The notes beneath the pieces were generated by a model that had not been told where the DNA came from, searched no databases, and saw nothing but the letters and a program-made list of their open reading frames with translations. Made by a program: the position numbers and the translations under genes. Of a stretch of 56,828 nt of DNA, positions 34,643 through 46,242 are shown one piece after another; position 1 is the first letter of the stretch; each line of letters opens with the position of its first letter. Origin of the DNA: Schoenoplectus triqueter (taxonomy: Eukaryota > Streptophyta > Magnoliopsida > Poales > Cyperaceae); assembly GCA_964058805.1 (NCBI GenBank), contig CAXKVV010000347.1, forward strand, positions 1-56,828, in the 5' to 3' direction.

Positions 34643-36163
34643 GGGTCCGTTTGGCAAATCAATGAATAGTTTTGGAAGAGTGGTAATTTTGGAAGAGTGA
34701 TAGAATAGTATGTTTTTTGGAAGAGTGATAAAAGAGTGGTATTCTTGACTATTTGGAAGAGCGAAAATATCGTTTGGCGGTTGTTACTCAGAATAGTTAA
34801 AATATGAATAATTATGATACTAATAATGATGATGATAATAATAATAGTAAAATAATAATCATAATAGTAAGATAATAATAATAATAAAGTAATAAAAAAT
34901 AATCATAATAAATAATAATATTATAATAGTAATATAATAAAAATATAAACATAATCATAATATAGTAATTTAATAATAAAAAATATAATTATAATTATAA
35001 TTATAATAATATAATAATAAGTAATCATAACTTTAATAATATAATAATCATAATTATAATCATGATAATAATAATTATAGTCATAATCATAATAATATAA
35101 CCATAATCATAATCATAATAATATAATAATAAAAATATAATCATAATCATAAAAATAGTTAAAAATAATTATAATTATAATAATATAATAATAAATTAAT
35201 CATAACTATAATCAACATATAATAATATAATACAATATAATAAAATAATAATAAAGTAATAAAAAATAATCATAATAAATAATAATATTATAATAGTAAT
35301 ATAATAAAAATATAAACATAATCATAATATTGTAATATAATAATATAAAATTATAATTATAATCATAATTATAATAATATAATAATAATAAGTAATCATA
35401 ATTTGAATAATATAATTATAATCTAATAATCATAATCATAATCATGATAATAATAATCATAGTCATAATCATAATAATATTACCATAATCATAATCATAA
35501 TAATATAATAATAAAAATATAATCATAATCATAAAAATAATTATAAATAATTATAATTATAATAATATAATAATAAATTAATCATCACTATAATCAACAT
35601 ATAATAATATAATACAACATAATAAAATAATAATAAATAATAATAATAATAATCATCATAATATAATAATATAATAATAAATAATCTTGATCATAATAAT
35701 ATAATAATAAAATAATTATATTTATATTCATAATATAATAATATAATATTAAAATTATATTTATAATAATAATAAATAATATAATAATACTAATGGTAAT
35801 GATAATATAATAACAATAATGATAATAATAATTTAATAATAATAATATAATGATAATAATAATAATAATAAATAATAATCATAATATTAATATATTAATA
35901 AATTATAATCATAAATATAATATAATAATATAATAATACTAAATCATAATCATAATCATAATAATATAATATAATATAATATAATCAAACAATAATCGCT
36001 ATTCCGACGAGAGCTAATTCGGTATTCCACTTATAAGTTGGTATACCGGATTAACACTATTCCGCACTCTTCTACTTAGTCTAAAATTCGTTTGGCAAAT
36101 TAATTCATTGAAATAGCTATTATATTCCAACTTTTTGCTATTCCATTGGGTGCCAAACGGACC
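34643..36163. mobile_element. TIR element filled with TAA/TCATAA repeat
   Basis: Left end GGGTCCGTTTGGCAAAT and right end TGCCAAACGGACC are inverted repeats, and GTA lies just outside both ends (34640-34642 and 36164-36166). The right subterminal part also holds a second GTTTGGCAAATTAATTCATTGAA resembling the left end. The interior from about 34795 to 35990 is almost only AAT, TCATAA and ATAATAAT units. There is no coding region. Ends plus a 3-base duplication suggest a DNA transposon; PIF/Harbinger would be one option, unproven. Confidence 0.6.
34795..35990. repeat. 1.2-kb TAA/TCATAA low-complexity tract
   Basis: A long imperfect microsatellite with higher-order structure. A block starting TAATAAAGTAATAAAAAATAATC (from about 34880) recurs about 370 bases later (from about 35250), with matching order of sub-blocks up to CATCACTATAATCAACATATAATAATA. 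This indicates local duplication on top of the short repeats. Confidence 0.85.
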
Positions 36164-36426
36164 GTAAATAATAGTGTAATAATAGAGGATTTGAGAATAG
36201 CAAATGAGAAGATGTTTTTAAATTTCAAATAGTTTTTATGCAAATGCGTTACTGTCAGTGACGAATTTGCTCTTGTTCATATGATCACGATTTCATTATC
36301 GTTGATCAATATTACTACTGCACTACGTCACTATCAGTGGCACGCTGTCATTTATAAATTTTAAAATTTATTTTTATCACTCTTATTTTAATAATATAAT
36401 TTTTATAATTATTATATAAAAAAAAT

Positions 36427-36700
36427 ATGGACATAACCTCTCATCCCTCTCATCCCTCTCTCGATCTCTCGTTCGCGAGGTCGACCCTGACCAGTGTGCA
36501 TCTCTCCATCTCTTGCCTCGCCTCTCCGTCTCTCTCTCCGCAACTCTCTTTCACTCCAGTCTCCCCTCCGCGATTCTCTATCACCATGAGTTTTTCCCCT
36601 AATTTCTCTCTCTGAAATAGCGGACCGATCAAGAACTTGACGATAGCAGAGCCAAGGAGACAAATTTATTTCGTCCCTCAGACCTCCTTTGAAGGTATTG
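36427..36700 (+). other. CT-rich stretch, possible 5' leader of captured ArfGAP gene
   Basis: Pyrimidine-rich CTCTC/TCTCTCGC sequence with higher GC than its surroundings, followed by CTTTGAAGGTATTG, which could be an exon end with a splice donor. It sits about 130 bases before an ArfGAP exon. Interpretation as a leader is inference. Confidence 0.35.
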
Positions 36701-36821
36701 CCACTTTTTAGTTATATTGCTTATTTGTTTATTTTCAGGAGGTTTGTTTTGCTGATTGGGTTTGGTTTTTAGTTCTTGAATGCAAATTGAAAAGAAATAA
36801 AATAGAAAATCGAGATACTAG

Positions 36822-36920
36822 ATGAAGATGATTACGATATTACTGGGTAGAGACAAGAAGATAATTCCAGGCCTTTTAAAATTTCCAGAGAATAGGAGAT
36901 GTATAAATTGCAATACTCAG
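36822..36920 (+). pseudogene. ArfGAP (AGD14-type) first-exon fragment
   Basis: The frame reads KKIIPGLLKFPENRRCINCN, which closely matches the start of plant ArfGAP proteins of the AGD14/AGD15 type (KIIRGLLKLP, then NRRCINCN) including the first two zinc-binding cysteines. Residues before KKII do not match the usual lysine/glutamate-rich start. The exon ends CAG at 36920 before a GT donor (36921). The following exon with the second cysteine pair (family motif near YVCTTFWTFVC) was not found downstream, so this is a fragment, not a gene. Confidence 0.7.
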
Positions 36921-37681
36921 GTTTTGTTACGTGTTTCTGGTTTACCTTTCATTTGTTGATGTGCATTAAAATTAAAGCTTATAACTACTGATTACTAAGT
37001 TCTTTTTTGTTATTTCGTAAAATTTCTTGCTTGGAACTTTCTCAGATTTGTAGTTCTTATGATTTTTATTAAAAAAAAAAAATCAAAAATAACAAGTGGC
37101 ATGCTGTCTTCCCTATTTAAAATTGAGTCAGTTTGAGTACTTAAACTAACCAGCCTGAGCATGTGGCATGTACCAGTTTGATACGGAAGTTAAGTCCTTT
37201 TGAGGGTTTCTTTTTTGGATCGGGTTTATAAATAAATACTTTATACAATTTAAGTGAGGTTTATAACTATTTTAATTATTCTGTAAAAAATAATTCCTCA
37301 CGAAATGTTTCAGTAAACCATGATTTTGTAATTCTATATGAATTTTATAATAAATCAATCTCATGTTGTTTTAAGTTGGTCAACTTCCAACTGATCCTTG
37401 TAGTTTTTTCTACTGTTTCATTGCATGATGCCTTGCTGAATTTCTTCTATTATGACATTCTTTGATGAATCAGGAATGAAATCACACACATTTGGCTTTT
37501 AGTTGTTTTTGTTGGTTCAATTTATTTGAGTTTTGTGTTATCATAATAGAGCCTATACAAAATATTTATTTGACTGTAAACAACTAAACAATGACAGACG
37601 AATATCCCCCAGTATTAGTTGTTAATAGTGCATATTCAAGAATAGCATAATTCACTGATATATGCTTTAATTGCGCTAGGG

Positions 37682-37924
37682 TTGATCATACAAATTTATG
37701 TAAATGCTTCCTATGTTCTTTTAAAATGTTATTGTTCACGAAATGTCCAAGGGTCAGGTATCAACAATTCTGACATGGTATCATTAAAACTGACAAGGAA
37801 ACGACCACCTCAGGATTCTTTTATAGTTGTTCGATCTCAAGTCCATGTATCAGTTGAAGAAGATGAGCTTCTGACAACTTCACCTACTTCCAAAAGGGGT
37901 ACTTTCCAATTCTCCAGTCATTAA
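37682..37924 (+). other. Unassigned open frame between two gene fragments
   Basis: 80 codons; the second half (SLKLTRKRPPQDSFIVV, then VSVEEDELLTTSP) looks like real protein composition rather than AT-rich noise, and it lies between the ArfGAP and choline-monooxygenase fragments on the same strand. I do not recognise it. It may be another captured exon; the true boundaries are unknown. Confidence 0.3.
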
Positions 37925-38100
37925 GATATTTTATATCCAGAGTATATGCAGCAGAATCGTTAACTTGTGCAATTATTGAAGATAAGCATTCAAAGTTTGT
38001 TAAATGAAACCGTTTTAGTAGACTGTTAAACAAAATTAACTTTAGTAATTATGTTAAAAATAAGGTTGGGTAACAAATGATGGCTATTTGGATTGCATAG

Positions 38101-38219
38101 ACATATGAGAAGGTGAGTATCCAAAGATGTGGGGGAACTACATCAGCAGAGGACAGTTTTTATAGAATGAGATCCAATGCGTATTATGCATTTGTTTATC
38201 CTAACTTTATGATCAACAG
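38101..38219 (+). pseudogene. Choline-monooxygenase-like exon fragment
   Basis: After an AG acceptor (38099-38100) the frame reads TYEKVSIQRCGG, then AYYAFVYPNFMINR, up to CAG with a GT donor at 38220. YAFVYPNFMINR is a hallmark of plant choline monooxygenase and its relatives, which oxidise choline in the chloroplast with a Rieske centre and mononuclear iron. Only this internal exon is seen; neither the Rieske part upstream nor the GPWMDTN-type continuation downstream was found. The preserved splice sites show DNA-level copying rather than a processed transcript. Confidence 0.8.
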
Positions 38220-38229
38220 GTTTGTATGG

Positions 38230-39300
38230 TTACAGCCTTTCCAAGTTCAAAACTCTAAAAAAAATTACATTTTTAGTATGATTTTTAATGAGCCTTGATT
38301 GTTCTTACAAAAAAAAAAAAACTTAGGTACGGCCTTGTCAATCGAGTAGCCTGTGATTTTTGAGCTGATGCCACCCAACAATCTTCTCAGGGAAAGATGA
38401 GGTTTGTGCAACGGTAGCCATGGATAGGATGTATTTCCAGAACATAGATGCAATTAATCTTTTGAATATCTAAAATCTGTTAAACTATTTTTGGAAAATT
38501 CTTTTTGTTAAAAATAGAAAGATTATTCTGAGTATAGGGATGAAAAGGGCTGGATAGTATCCACTTCGAAACGAATGAAACTTGTGGTATTAACTGGTAT
38601 CAGATTTCTTATTTTCAATTGTTAGTCTGATATAAGAAGATTCAAATAAATTGCATCCAAAACTAGATCAGTAACACATAATTCTGGAAGAATCAGAAAG
38701 GAGCTTTGAGGCCCCTTGTTGAACTCGAAATTGTATTGGATTTATACACTGAATCTTATATGCGAGTCTGTAAACTGATATCAATCAAATGAGATGCTAC
38801 ATCAATTCTGTTATTCCAGAATACATACTTTATTAGATAATTCAATTTCAAAACAGAATTTCTACTAGGAGATTAATACACATTATGTTTTGAAATCGGT
38901 TTATCTAATTGACCAGCATCTTTTCTTGTACTTAAAGTGTTTACATCTTAGTTCGAATATGGAACACCATATATAATACTAATATGGTAGTACCATGTAC
39001 ATAAAGCTGTCGCTGAACCTCTCAATCAGATCCAATAATGATACCTTTAGTTCATAAGAAAGATCATCATTACAGGTGCCCCTGATTTCATTATTCAAGA
39101 GAAAAGTATCAATAGATTTTTAATTGAATTTTTGCTGTAGTATGAGCATTCAAAGAATGATGTGTTCATAAATTTTTCAGCTTCAAAAGAAAAAAGCGTG
39201 TGATATTATATAACATGATGAAACAGCAGAGAAACAATTGTATCATATATCATAAAATGTATCACCTAGACACCTCTTAATTAAAGCAAAGTGCATATCA
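38230..39300. other. Gene-free stretch before the minus-strand MATH-BTB gene
   Basis: No coding region recognised. It presumably includes the 3' region of the minus-strand gene that ends at 39302. Confidence 0.5.
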
Positions 39301-39301
39301 G

Positions 39302-40444
39302 CTATGTTGCAGTAATATCATAAATTACTGATCCTGGCCAGATACATGTAATGAGAACAACAGTAAAAAAGAAAAAGAAAAGAACCGCTACAACTGGAAA
39401 GAGGAAATTATATTGTCCTTTATCCGATAGTTCCTTGCAAATCAATGGATGACATCCAAGTAAATATTGGAAATTCTCAGTTTCTGCAACACTTCCAAGA
39501 ATTCCAGGAGATGCTAGAAGTATCAAACATTCTCTCTTAAGATGATTGCATCTGTGCCTCTCAGCTAAAGACAACAAGGTGACCACATTACTCGTGTCAA
39601 CACTACCACATAAGATCTTCTCGCATATCATTCTTAGCCTCTCCAAATCGTACTTGTCAGCAGCAACCAACAGATGCTGAGCCATTAGTTCAGTTTCCTC
39701 TTTGCTCTCACTTCCATTTACCCCTTCAAATCCAGAAAATGAATCATTATATATGAAATGAAGCAGTGCATTGAAAACAGGAGCTTCAATTTCTTCAATT
39801 TTAATGATTCGATCTGAATCCTCCTTCATGGCGCCAAAAAATTGTGCTGAAAATACTGGAGATCTTGCTGCAAGAATACACTTGTGAGCGGCAAATGCTT
39901 TTCCGTTCACGTCGAAAGTGACATCAGCTCCATTTCCTGTTTCCAAGAGAAGGCTGAGTTGCAATTGCATGTTACCCGGAGGAACAATAACTGATTCAAC
40001 TTGTCTCACTGGAAGAACTTTGAAAACCTTAACAATGCACTTTATTACAAAACTATCGTTCTTAAGTTGTGACTCTAACTTCTCTTTCTTAACAAAGTTA
40101 CTAACTTCTCTTTCGGTTGTTGCGGTCACCGGTAAAATCTTTCCATCTTGATGTAGGATTGCAAAACTGGCCTGTGCCTTCACAGCTCCCACTTTGCTCT
40201 TAAGGCAGAGACAGAGCGATATGTCATCATCTCCTGCCTCATTGCAGCCATTGGGGTAGTACTTGACACGCCAATCATATCCTCCAATACTAAAGATGGT
40301 CGACTCGAGAAATTTACCTTTGCCGATATCCTTATCTACAGAGTACCCCATAATTCTAAACATATGGGATCCCGTCAGTTGTTCCGTTGATCTTGTGCAC
40401 GCAGTTTCTACTGCATTAATAGGGTAATCAGGGGAGACTGACAT
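39302..40444 (-). CDS. Diverged MATH-BTB protein with hydrophobic C-terminal tail
   Basis: Intronless, 380 residues from MSVSPDYPINAVETACTRST; an in-frame ATG at 40513 would add 23 residues. MATH: SHMFRIMGYSVDKDIGKGKF, FSIGGYDWRVKYYPNG. BTB: GNGADVTFDVNGKAFAAHKC, ILAARSPVFSAQFFGAM. BACK-like: LLVAADKYDLERLRMICEKI, LAERHRCNHLKRECLILLAS. It is clearly a paralogue of the array genes, in opposite orientation, without the MATH duplication. After ICKELSDKGQYN, where the array proteins end, it continues with a strongly hydrophobic segment (about residues 347-369, FLFPVVAVLFFFFFTVVLIT, then CIW) and about 11 more residues. That looks like a tail anchor, unusual for this family. An unannotated intron or read-through past a lost stop is possible. 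Confidence 0.88.
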   Translation of the reverse strand: MSVSPDYPINAVETACTRSTEQLTGSHMFRIMGYSVDKDIGKGKFLESTIFSIGGYDWRVKYYPNGCNEAGDDDISLCLCLKSKVGAVKAQASFAILHQDGKILPVTATTEREVSNFVKKEKLESQLKNDSFVIKCIVKVFKVLPVRQVESVIVPPGNMQLQLSLLLETGNGADVTFDVNGKAFAAHKCILAARSPVFSAQFFGAMKEDSDRIIKIEEIEAPVFNALLHFIYNDSFSGFEGVNGSESKEETELMAQHLLVAADKYDLERLRMICEKILCGSVDTSNVVTLLSLAERHRCNHLKRECLILLASPGILGSVAETENFQYLLGCHPLICKELSDKGQYNFLFPVVAVLFFFFFTVVLITCIWPGSVIYDITAT

Positions 40445-40513
40445 GGATACAGTGGTCTTACTGCTCTTCTCAGAGAAATGTAACTGGAACTTATGTATTA
40501 AGGATTTTCTCAC

Positions 40514-41085
40514 TTGCTTGGTTTGCTTCCCCTTTTAAAGGACGGTTCAATATAATGGATCTAGCGATAGACATTAACTTCACAATGAAGAACACAAACC
40601 GTTTTTTCCTGTGTTCATTGTATGTATTGAAATTGGAAGGAATTGAAAAGTTGTTTTTGTTTGAGCCAATGCATATCCTTAATTACAGCATTTATATCAA
40701 AGAGGTAGTTCTTCGATGTTTTACACTCGGATTCCCTTCGTTTTTCTTATTCTTTTTTTTTTTTTAAAAAAGTCCATTTGGACGTCACGATTAATAAAAT
40801 TGAGAAGAGCATTCATTTTATATATGTAAAGAAAAATTTTGTAGCGTGCATCTGACTAACAATATTACAATACCTACATATGAAAAGAACTATTTCAATA
40901 AAAAGTGTAGATGCCTTTTTTTTAAGATATCAACTAACTGTATCTCAGATCTGTACTCATACTCGTACCTCAACTAAAAAAATCGTTGATTACGTTGATC
41001 ACATTTTCGAACATCAATGGACCATCCATCCACAGACAATCATCGAAGTCTTAATATCAAAAATTCTAAGTCTTAATACTGAATA
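40514..41085. other. Gene-free stretch
   Basis: Likely promoter side of the minus-strand MATH-BTB gene, then AT-rich sequence. No specific element recognised. Confidence 0.5.
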
Positions 41086-41091
41086 AATAAA

Positions 41092-41650
41092 GTCTTAATA
41101 TCTAGTATATCAAGTCATATTTTAAATTTTAAATTTATATTTAGACAACAATCAAGATATAGACAAGTATTTATATACGAATCTCAATGTTTTAAAACTA
41201 TATGTCTCAAGTCTAAACAAGAGAAATACGACGTCTTAATATCTAATATTATAAATTATATTTTGAATTAAATTTATATTTGGACGAAAATTAGGATATT
41301 GATAAGTATTTATACTTGAACCTCATTATTTTAAAACTGAAAATCTCAAGTCTTAACACGAGAAATACGACGTCTTAATATTTAATATTACAAATCATAT
41401 TTTGAACATAAAGTTTATATTTGAGCATCTATCAGGATATGAATATATCTATATATCTAAATTTTAATGTGCTAAAATCGAATGTTCCAAGTCCTAATAC
41501 ATAAAAAATAATATTTTAATATCTAATATTATAAATCATAATTTTGAATTTAAATTTATATTTGAATGGTCATCAGAATATGAATAAATCTGCATCCCTA
41601 AACTATGATATTTATTCTCTTGTTTGAATATCAAAGAAAGTTATACAATT
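41092..41650. repeat. Diverged tandem repeat with about 140-bp period
   Basis: Copies begin GTCTTAATATCTAATATTA at 41092, 41233, 41372 and (as ATTTTAATATC) 41513: spacing 141, 139, 141. Each runs through TTTATATTTGGAC, GATATTGATAAGTATTTATA and AAAACT, then CTCAAGTC. Weaker echoes of CTTAATATCTAATATT continue to about 42220. Confidence 0.8.
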
Positions 41651-42540
41651 AAATTTCTATTTTGGATAAGCCGATAATAATAAGGATATAATGTCCGCTA
41701 TTACACAAAGACATAAACAACCATCGATGAAGTCGAAATGCTCACTAAATAATAATAACTCTTTTGAAACTCTCTAGATCATTATATGGACGATATTCAA
41801 AAACTTAATATCTAATATTTAAAATTTTAAGAGTTGGCATATGATGTCTTAATACATAATACTATAAGTTTTTTTTTTCAGTTTTAAAAGATATAAAAAT
41901 CTCGAATATTTTTTGAACATTATTTAAATTAAAATTTTATATATAATGTAACAACTAAGAAATAAAATCTTAATAAACTTTATCTAAAATAATATTTTTA
42001 CGTAATGTATATTTGATATAAAATCTCATAAATAAAATCTTAAATTTTAGTATTATAAGTCTTAAGATCATTCATCTGATGTCTTAATATATATTAACAC
42101 AAATCTTACTTTTAAATTTGAATAATATATAATTTAAAAAATATTTATCAAACACTCCTAGAGCCAAATCTTTATATCTAATTATTCTCGTTTTAAAACT
42201 GAATAATTAAACTCCTAATACTGATTAATAAGTCATATTTAACTTTAAAGGATTTAAAATTTTATAATATATTCTGAATATATATTCTTTTTATCTTAAC
42301 TAAGGTCGATAAATTTATATTTAGTATTTTTTAACATATTAAGGCCATATAATTTATATTTATAAAAAATAATATCAATAAATAATAAAAATTATCTTTA
42401 TATTTTTTATCATTAAGTCAAAATATTATCAACAATATATAATAGGTATCTACAAAAAATAATATTTTTAAAATAATTATGATAAAAATAGATTTAATAT
42501 TTAATATAAATAAGTTTTCATATCTATCATAACACATCTT

Positions 42541-42725
42541 AATGTATCATTCAAAATATAATTTATAGTTTAATCTTAATTTTCACTATTACAAACAAAT
42601 CTAAATATATATTACACACACACTTCAATATATTGTGTACATTTACTGACTAAAATTTATATTAATATATCATTCAAAATATAATTCATAGTTTAGTCTT
42701 AATTTTCATTAGTATAAATAATATA
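42541..42725. repeat. Two-copy 121-bp direct repeat
   Basis: ATCATTCAAAATATAATT followed by ATAGTTTAATCTTAATTTTCA occurs at about 42547 and again at about 42668 with few changes, separated by AT-rich sequence with (CA)5. Confidence 0.7.
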
Positions 42726-42729
42726 ATCT

Positions 42730-44458
42730 CTATTAGTTTAGTGTTGAAGTTTTTTCAATCTCAATTCTCAATATTGCGATTAAGTCTTTATAATTTATAT
42801 AATAATGCTTTATACCTAATACAATTAAGTCTTCATATCTATTATACTAAGTCTGACGTATATTTATTTAGTGTAATAAAATATCTTTCGTGTGTTCTAT
42901 CTTATTTCTTAACCAATTCATTTGAATGAATACTCAAATTTTATCTTTTTATTCTTAGAAATTAATCTAGTTTCACTTCTTGATCAATCGAACTTAAAAA
43001 TATGAGTTTCAACACATTTTCTTTGTACATGAGAAGTGAAATAATAATCAAAACACTTAGAACATTAGAGCACTCAATTAAAACTTTACATATCTCCTTA
43101 ATCTAAAGAAAATATTTAATCAATCGATTGAGATTTACTCACACTAAATCACTCCAATTGAATTTTTAACTGAAATATTTTCTCCCTTTATTTATCCCAA
43201 ATCGTTGATCCATTTTATGTGTAATTTAGCTCATTGTGTTCTTCTCATCACTAGATTCCCAATGATATATAATATGAAGGATAACTCTCAAAAATGAAAG
43301 AGATACCATTGGAGGTTTGATTCAAACATGTCAAGTACGTAACTTGCGTTTTTTTTTATTTTTCTTTCAAATCTAAATTAAGTAACAATTAAAAAGTAGT
43401 TAGATTAGTTAAGATAATTGAGGTATAGAATGAGATATAGAAGTTGGGGTATAGAATTTTTTTTTAATTAATTAGATATAGGATCTGCGTCAAATTTGAA
43501 TCATAAAGTTATTAAAATTGATCAAAATTAATCAAAAAAAGGCTAAGTTTGATAACACATTTGAAAATTTTATTTTTTAATGTAAATAATATATTTTTTA
43601 AATATTTATACTGTATGTACGGCATAATTATTCAAATTATAATATTACTAGCAATGACATCCATGTTTGTCACAATCATAAAATCCAGATCGTCTTGTCA
43701 CAAATCAAGGTTGGTTGAACTTTTTTCTCCTTAAAAACTTATTATGATACACCGGCCGATGCTCGCATCAGATTAGATCGGACATGGTTTAACCGTTTAA
43801 CCAGTTTATATGGAAACCAGCATCAAAGCAGTACCACTATGAGTCCGTATCCTTTGGAGTACTCCACCGCGAGTAACTGCTCCGTATTTATTCATAACCG
43901 TCGGATCGATATGACGGCTGCCCATGATTAGAATGGTGATGGCCTTGGATTCACAGAGCGATTATAATTGGGCACTTCACTATGAAGTACCGTAGAGGAT
44001 GTGATTTCGTACCAGTACAGCAAGTACTAAACTGGACTAGAAGATGAAGTTCTCTCCGTTAGGCCTTGCTTAATTTAAGCTTTGAAAGAGAGTTCCAGCC
44101 TAACATAATTTAAGCTTTGAAATATTACTTGTGCATGTGCATCAGTCAAACCAAGTAGAACCAGTAATAACAGAAGACTAACACCCCTAACCAACATCAA
44201 AAGCCCCCGGGATGTGACTCAGTAACTCACACCCAGCTTCCTTAAGGATCCATATTTTGAGTCAAGTCGGAGTAGCCTCGAAAGAGAACACCAGTATACC
44301 TCAAAATTGGTTGCTTCTCCACCAACACCGAGACATCATTGTCAAATCCTATTCAGAAACACAAACTAGCAAACCAAACCCCAACTAGCTGACACACAAC
44401 ACACATGCAACATACCACAGCAACCACCAGCGGAGAAATTAAGGAGGAGCTAATGATA
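42730..44458. other. Gene-free, partly GC-richer stretch
   Basis: AT-rich to about 43740, then moderate-GC sequence to 44450 (for example around 43740-44000 and 44190-44300) without a recognisable frame. The duplicated phrase AATTTAAGCTTTGAAA appears at about 44073 and 44107. Possibly an old LTR or other transposon; not identified. Confidence 0.4.
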
Positions 44459-44730
44459 TTAAATTACTTGTATCAAATGATTAAGGAGACGATTATATGT
44501 CTCAAATATAATTATACTTAGAAAATAAATACTAACTTTATTATTTTGGGATTTTGGGTGGGGTGAGGGTGGAGGCATTGGTCCAATTTCTTTGAAGGAA
44601 GCTCCGCCACTGACAACCACACAAGTGCAGCAACTCCAACGATATGCTACAGCCTTATTAGAAACCAAAGCAACAATACATACAAGATTACCAAGTAGTT
44701 TATCAATCCTCACTTGCACTATTTCTTCAA

Positions 44731-44964
44731 CTATCTAGCTATAGCTCTCATTGACGGTGGCATCCGTACGTATAGGTACCATGTCCATATCCGTACGATC
44801 CACCTCATCATAATTCCTTCCAGCTGTTCCTTGGCCAGAACCGACAAATAATTCAACAGAGAAACAATCATTATGATTATATTTCTGATTGAGGAAAGGC
44901 TGACTTTTCTGAAAATGAAAATGATTTCATTTCGCACTCTCCACAATGACCAGCAACACAACAC
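44731..44964 (-). mobile_element. Possible LINE C-terminal remnant
   Basis: The minus-strand frame MLCCWSLWRVRNEIIF resembles the W-x-I/L-W-x-x-RN-x-x-x-F motif that follows the zinc-binding region in plant LINE polyproteins. The rest of the frame has no distinctive feature and no reverse transcriptase is seen nearby. Moderate to low certainty. Confidence 0.35.
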
Positions 44965-45349
44965 TGACCACTACCAAAAAAAAGCATGCTTTTCTTGGCC
45001 ATATAATGCATGTGCATATCGAAAAATGTCATCCAAACAATGCCAACGGGGCAGTATATCCTGATATTAAATGATCCACTGATTCCTTGTGATCACCAAA
45101 GCAACAAGAAACTTCGCCTACCCATCCTCTTTTTATTCTTATCATTACTTGCTAACAATATTATGATTTGTTTGCTTGAGAAAAAAATTGCATTCAATAG
45201 GCAAATGCTGAACAGGAACTTGCTCACTGTTTACATGCTTTACATCAAGAGTAGATGAATGTAATAACTACATTCTCATCGGTTGAATCCTCGGACTATT
45301 TTCTTATTTTGCACTATTATAACAACAGTGCCAATTTTCATTAACCATC

Positions 45350-45350
<1 letters not shown>

Positions 45351-45387
<37 letters not shown>
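45351..45387. repeat. (TTA)n microsatellite followed by poly-T
   Basis: About 12 TTA units run into a poly-T tract ending near 45400. Confidence 0.95.
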
Positions 45388-45388
<1 letters not shown>

Positions 45389-46044
45389 TTTTTTTTTTTA
45401 ACAAAGAGCACAACTCTCGGATTTCTATTGACATGGAAACCAGGTTTGCCAGCCTTACAGGCTTACAACATACTAAAGCATTACACTGATAACATAGAAC
45501 ACACCTTTAACTCGAATCATGTGTAAATTCTCAGTGGTGACCTTTAATTGTTATTTTTTTAATTGGTCATGTGTAATATATATTATTGGGAATTGTCGAT
45601 AACTGGAGACTGAGAATTTTGAACGTAACGGAATTAATTGTAACCAGAAAATTTCACAATGGCATGGATTCAATTGTCGAAAAGAAATTAAGAAAGAATG
45701 CTTTGCTTAATTGAAATTCGCGTTATATTGGCATGAAAGTACTTCGTTTCAACGGATGTTAGAAAATTGTCCACTTACTTCCTAGTAATTAAAGACAAAG
45801 CAAATAAAATGACAACAAAATAGAAGTTATGTCTGGTACTAAGGCCAGTCGAAATATACCTGAAAGAAAGACAGACAGCAAATGGAAGCCGCAACAAACA
45901 TTAATATACATTTGAAGAGGAATCAGCGTGCTATTGTTTCTATAGTTTGCCTTGATCTGACAGAGGTCGATGAAGACATCAGCAGCATATATATACATGA
46001 CATGACATCCTTGAGACCTTGAAAATGTCATGCGCTGTCTGTCC

Positions 46045-46242
46045 TAGAGTTTCTATAGTTCTTATAGTTTCAGGAGAGGCTAGGAATTTCAAGCATGCTG
46101 TCTGGACATGAATGCAACTGTGCCTCTCAGCCAAACACAACAAAGGCAACCACATTGCTCTTGTCAATACCATACCATCAGGTCCATCACACATGATCAT
46201 TAACCTGTGTAGACTGCATCTATCAGCCGCAACCAACAGTAA
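46045..46242 (-). pseudogene. MATH-BTB BACK-region remnant
   Basis: The minus-strand frame reads LLVAADRCSLHRLMIMCDG, LAERHSCIHVQTACLKFLAS and PETIRTIETLG, matching the BACK-like end of the array proteins (LLVAADRYGLERLKITC, LAERHNCIHLRKACLKF). There is no MATH or BTB part upstream (46243-46900 is AT-rich), so it is a fragment of another MATH-BTB copy in the same orientation as the gene at 39-40 kb. Confidence 0.8.

Noticed and set aside
34800..36000. CRISPR-like array appearance
   Set aside because: Plant nuclear DNA, and the repeat is a low-complexity microsatellite without unique spacers.
36427..36663. Open frames on both strands over the CT-rich tract
   Set aside because: Low-complexity Ser/Arg/Glu-rich translations produced by the CT repeat.
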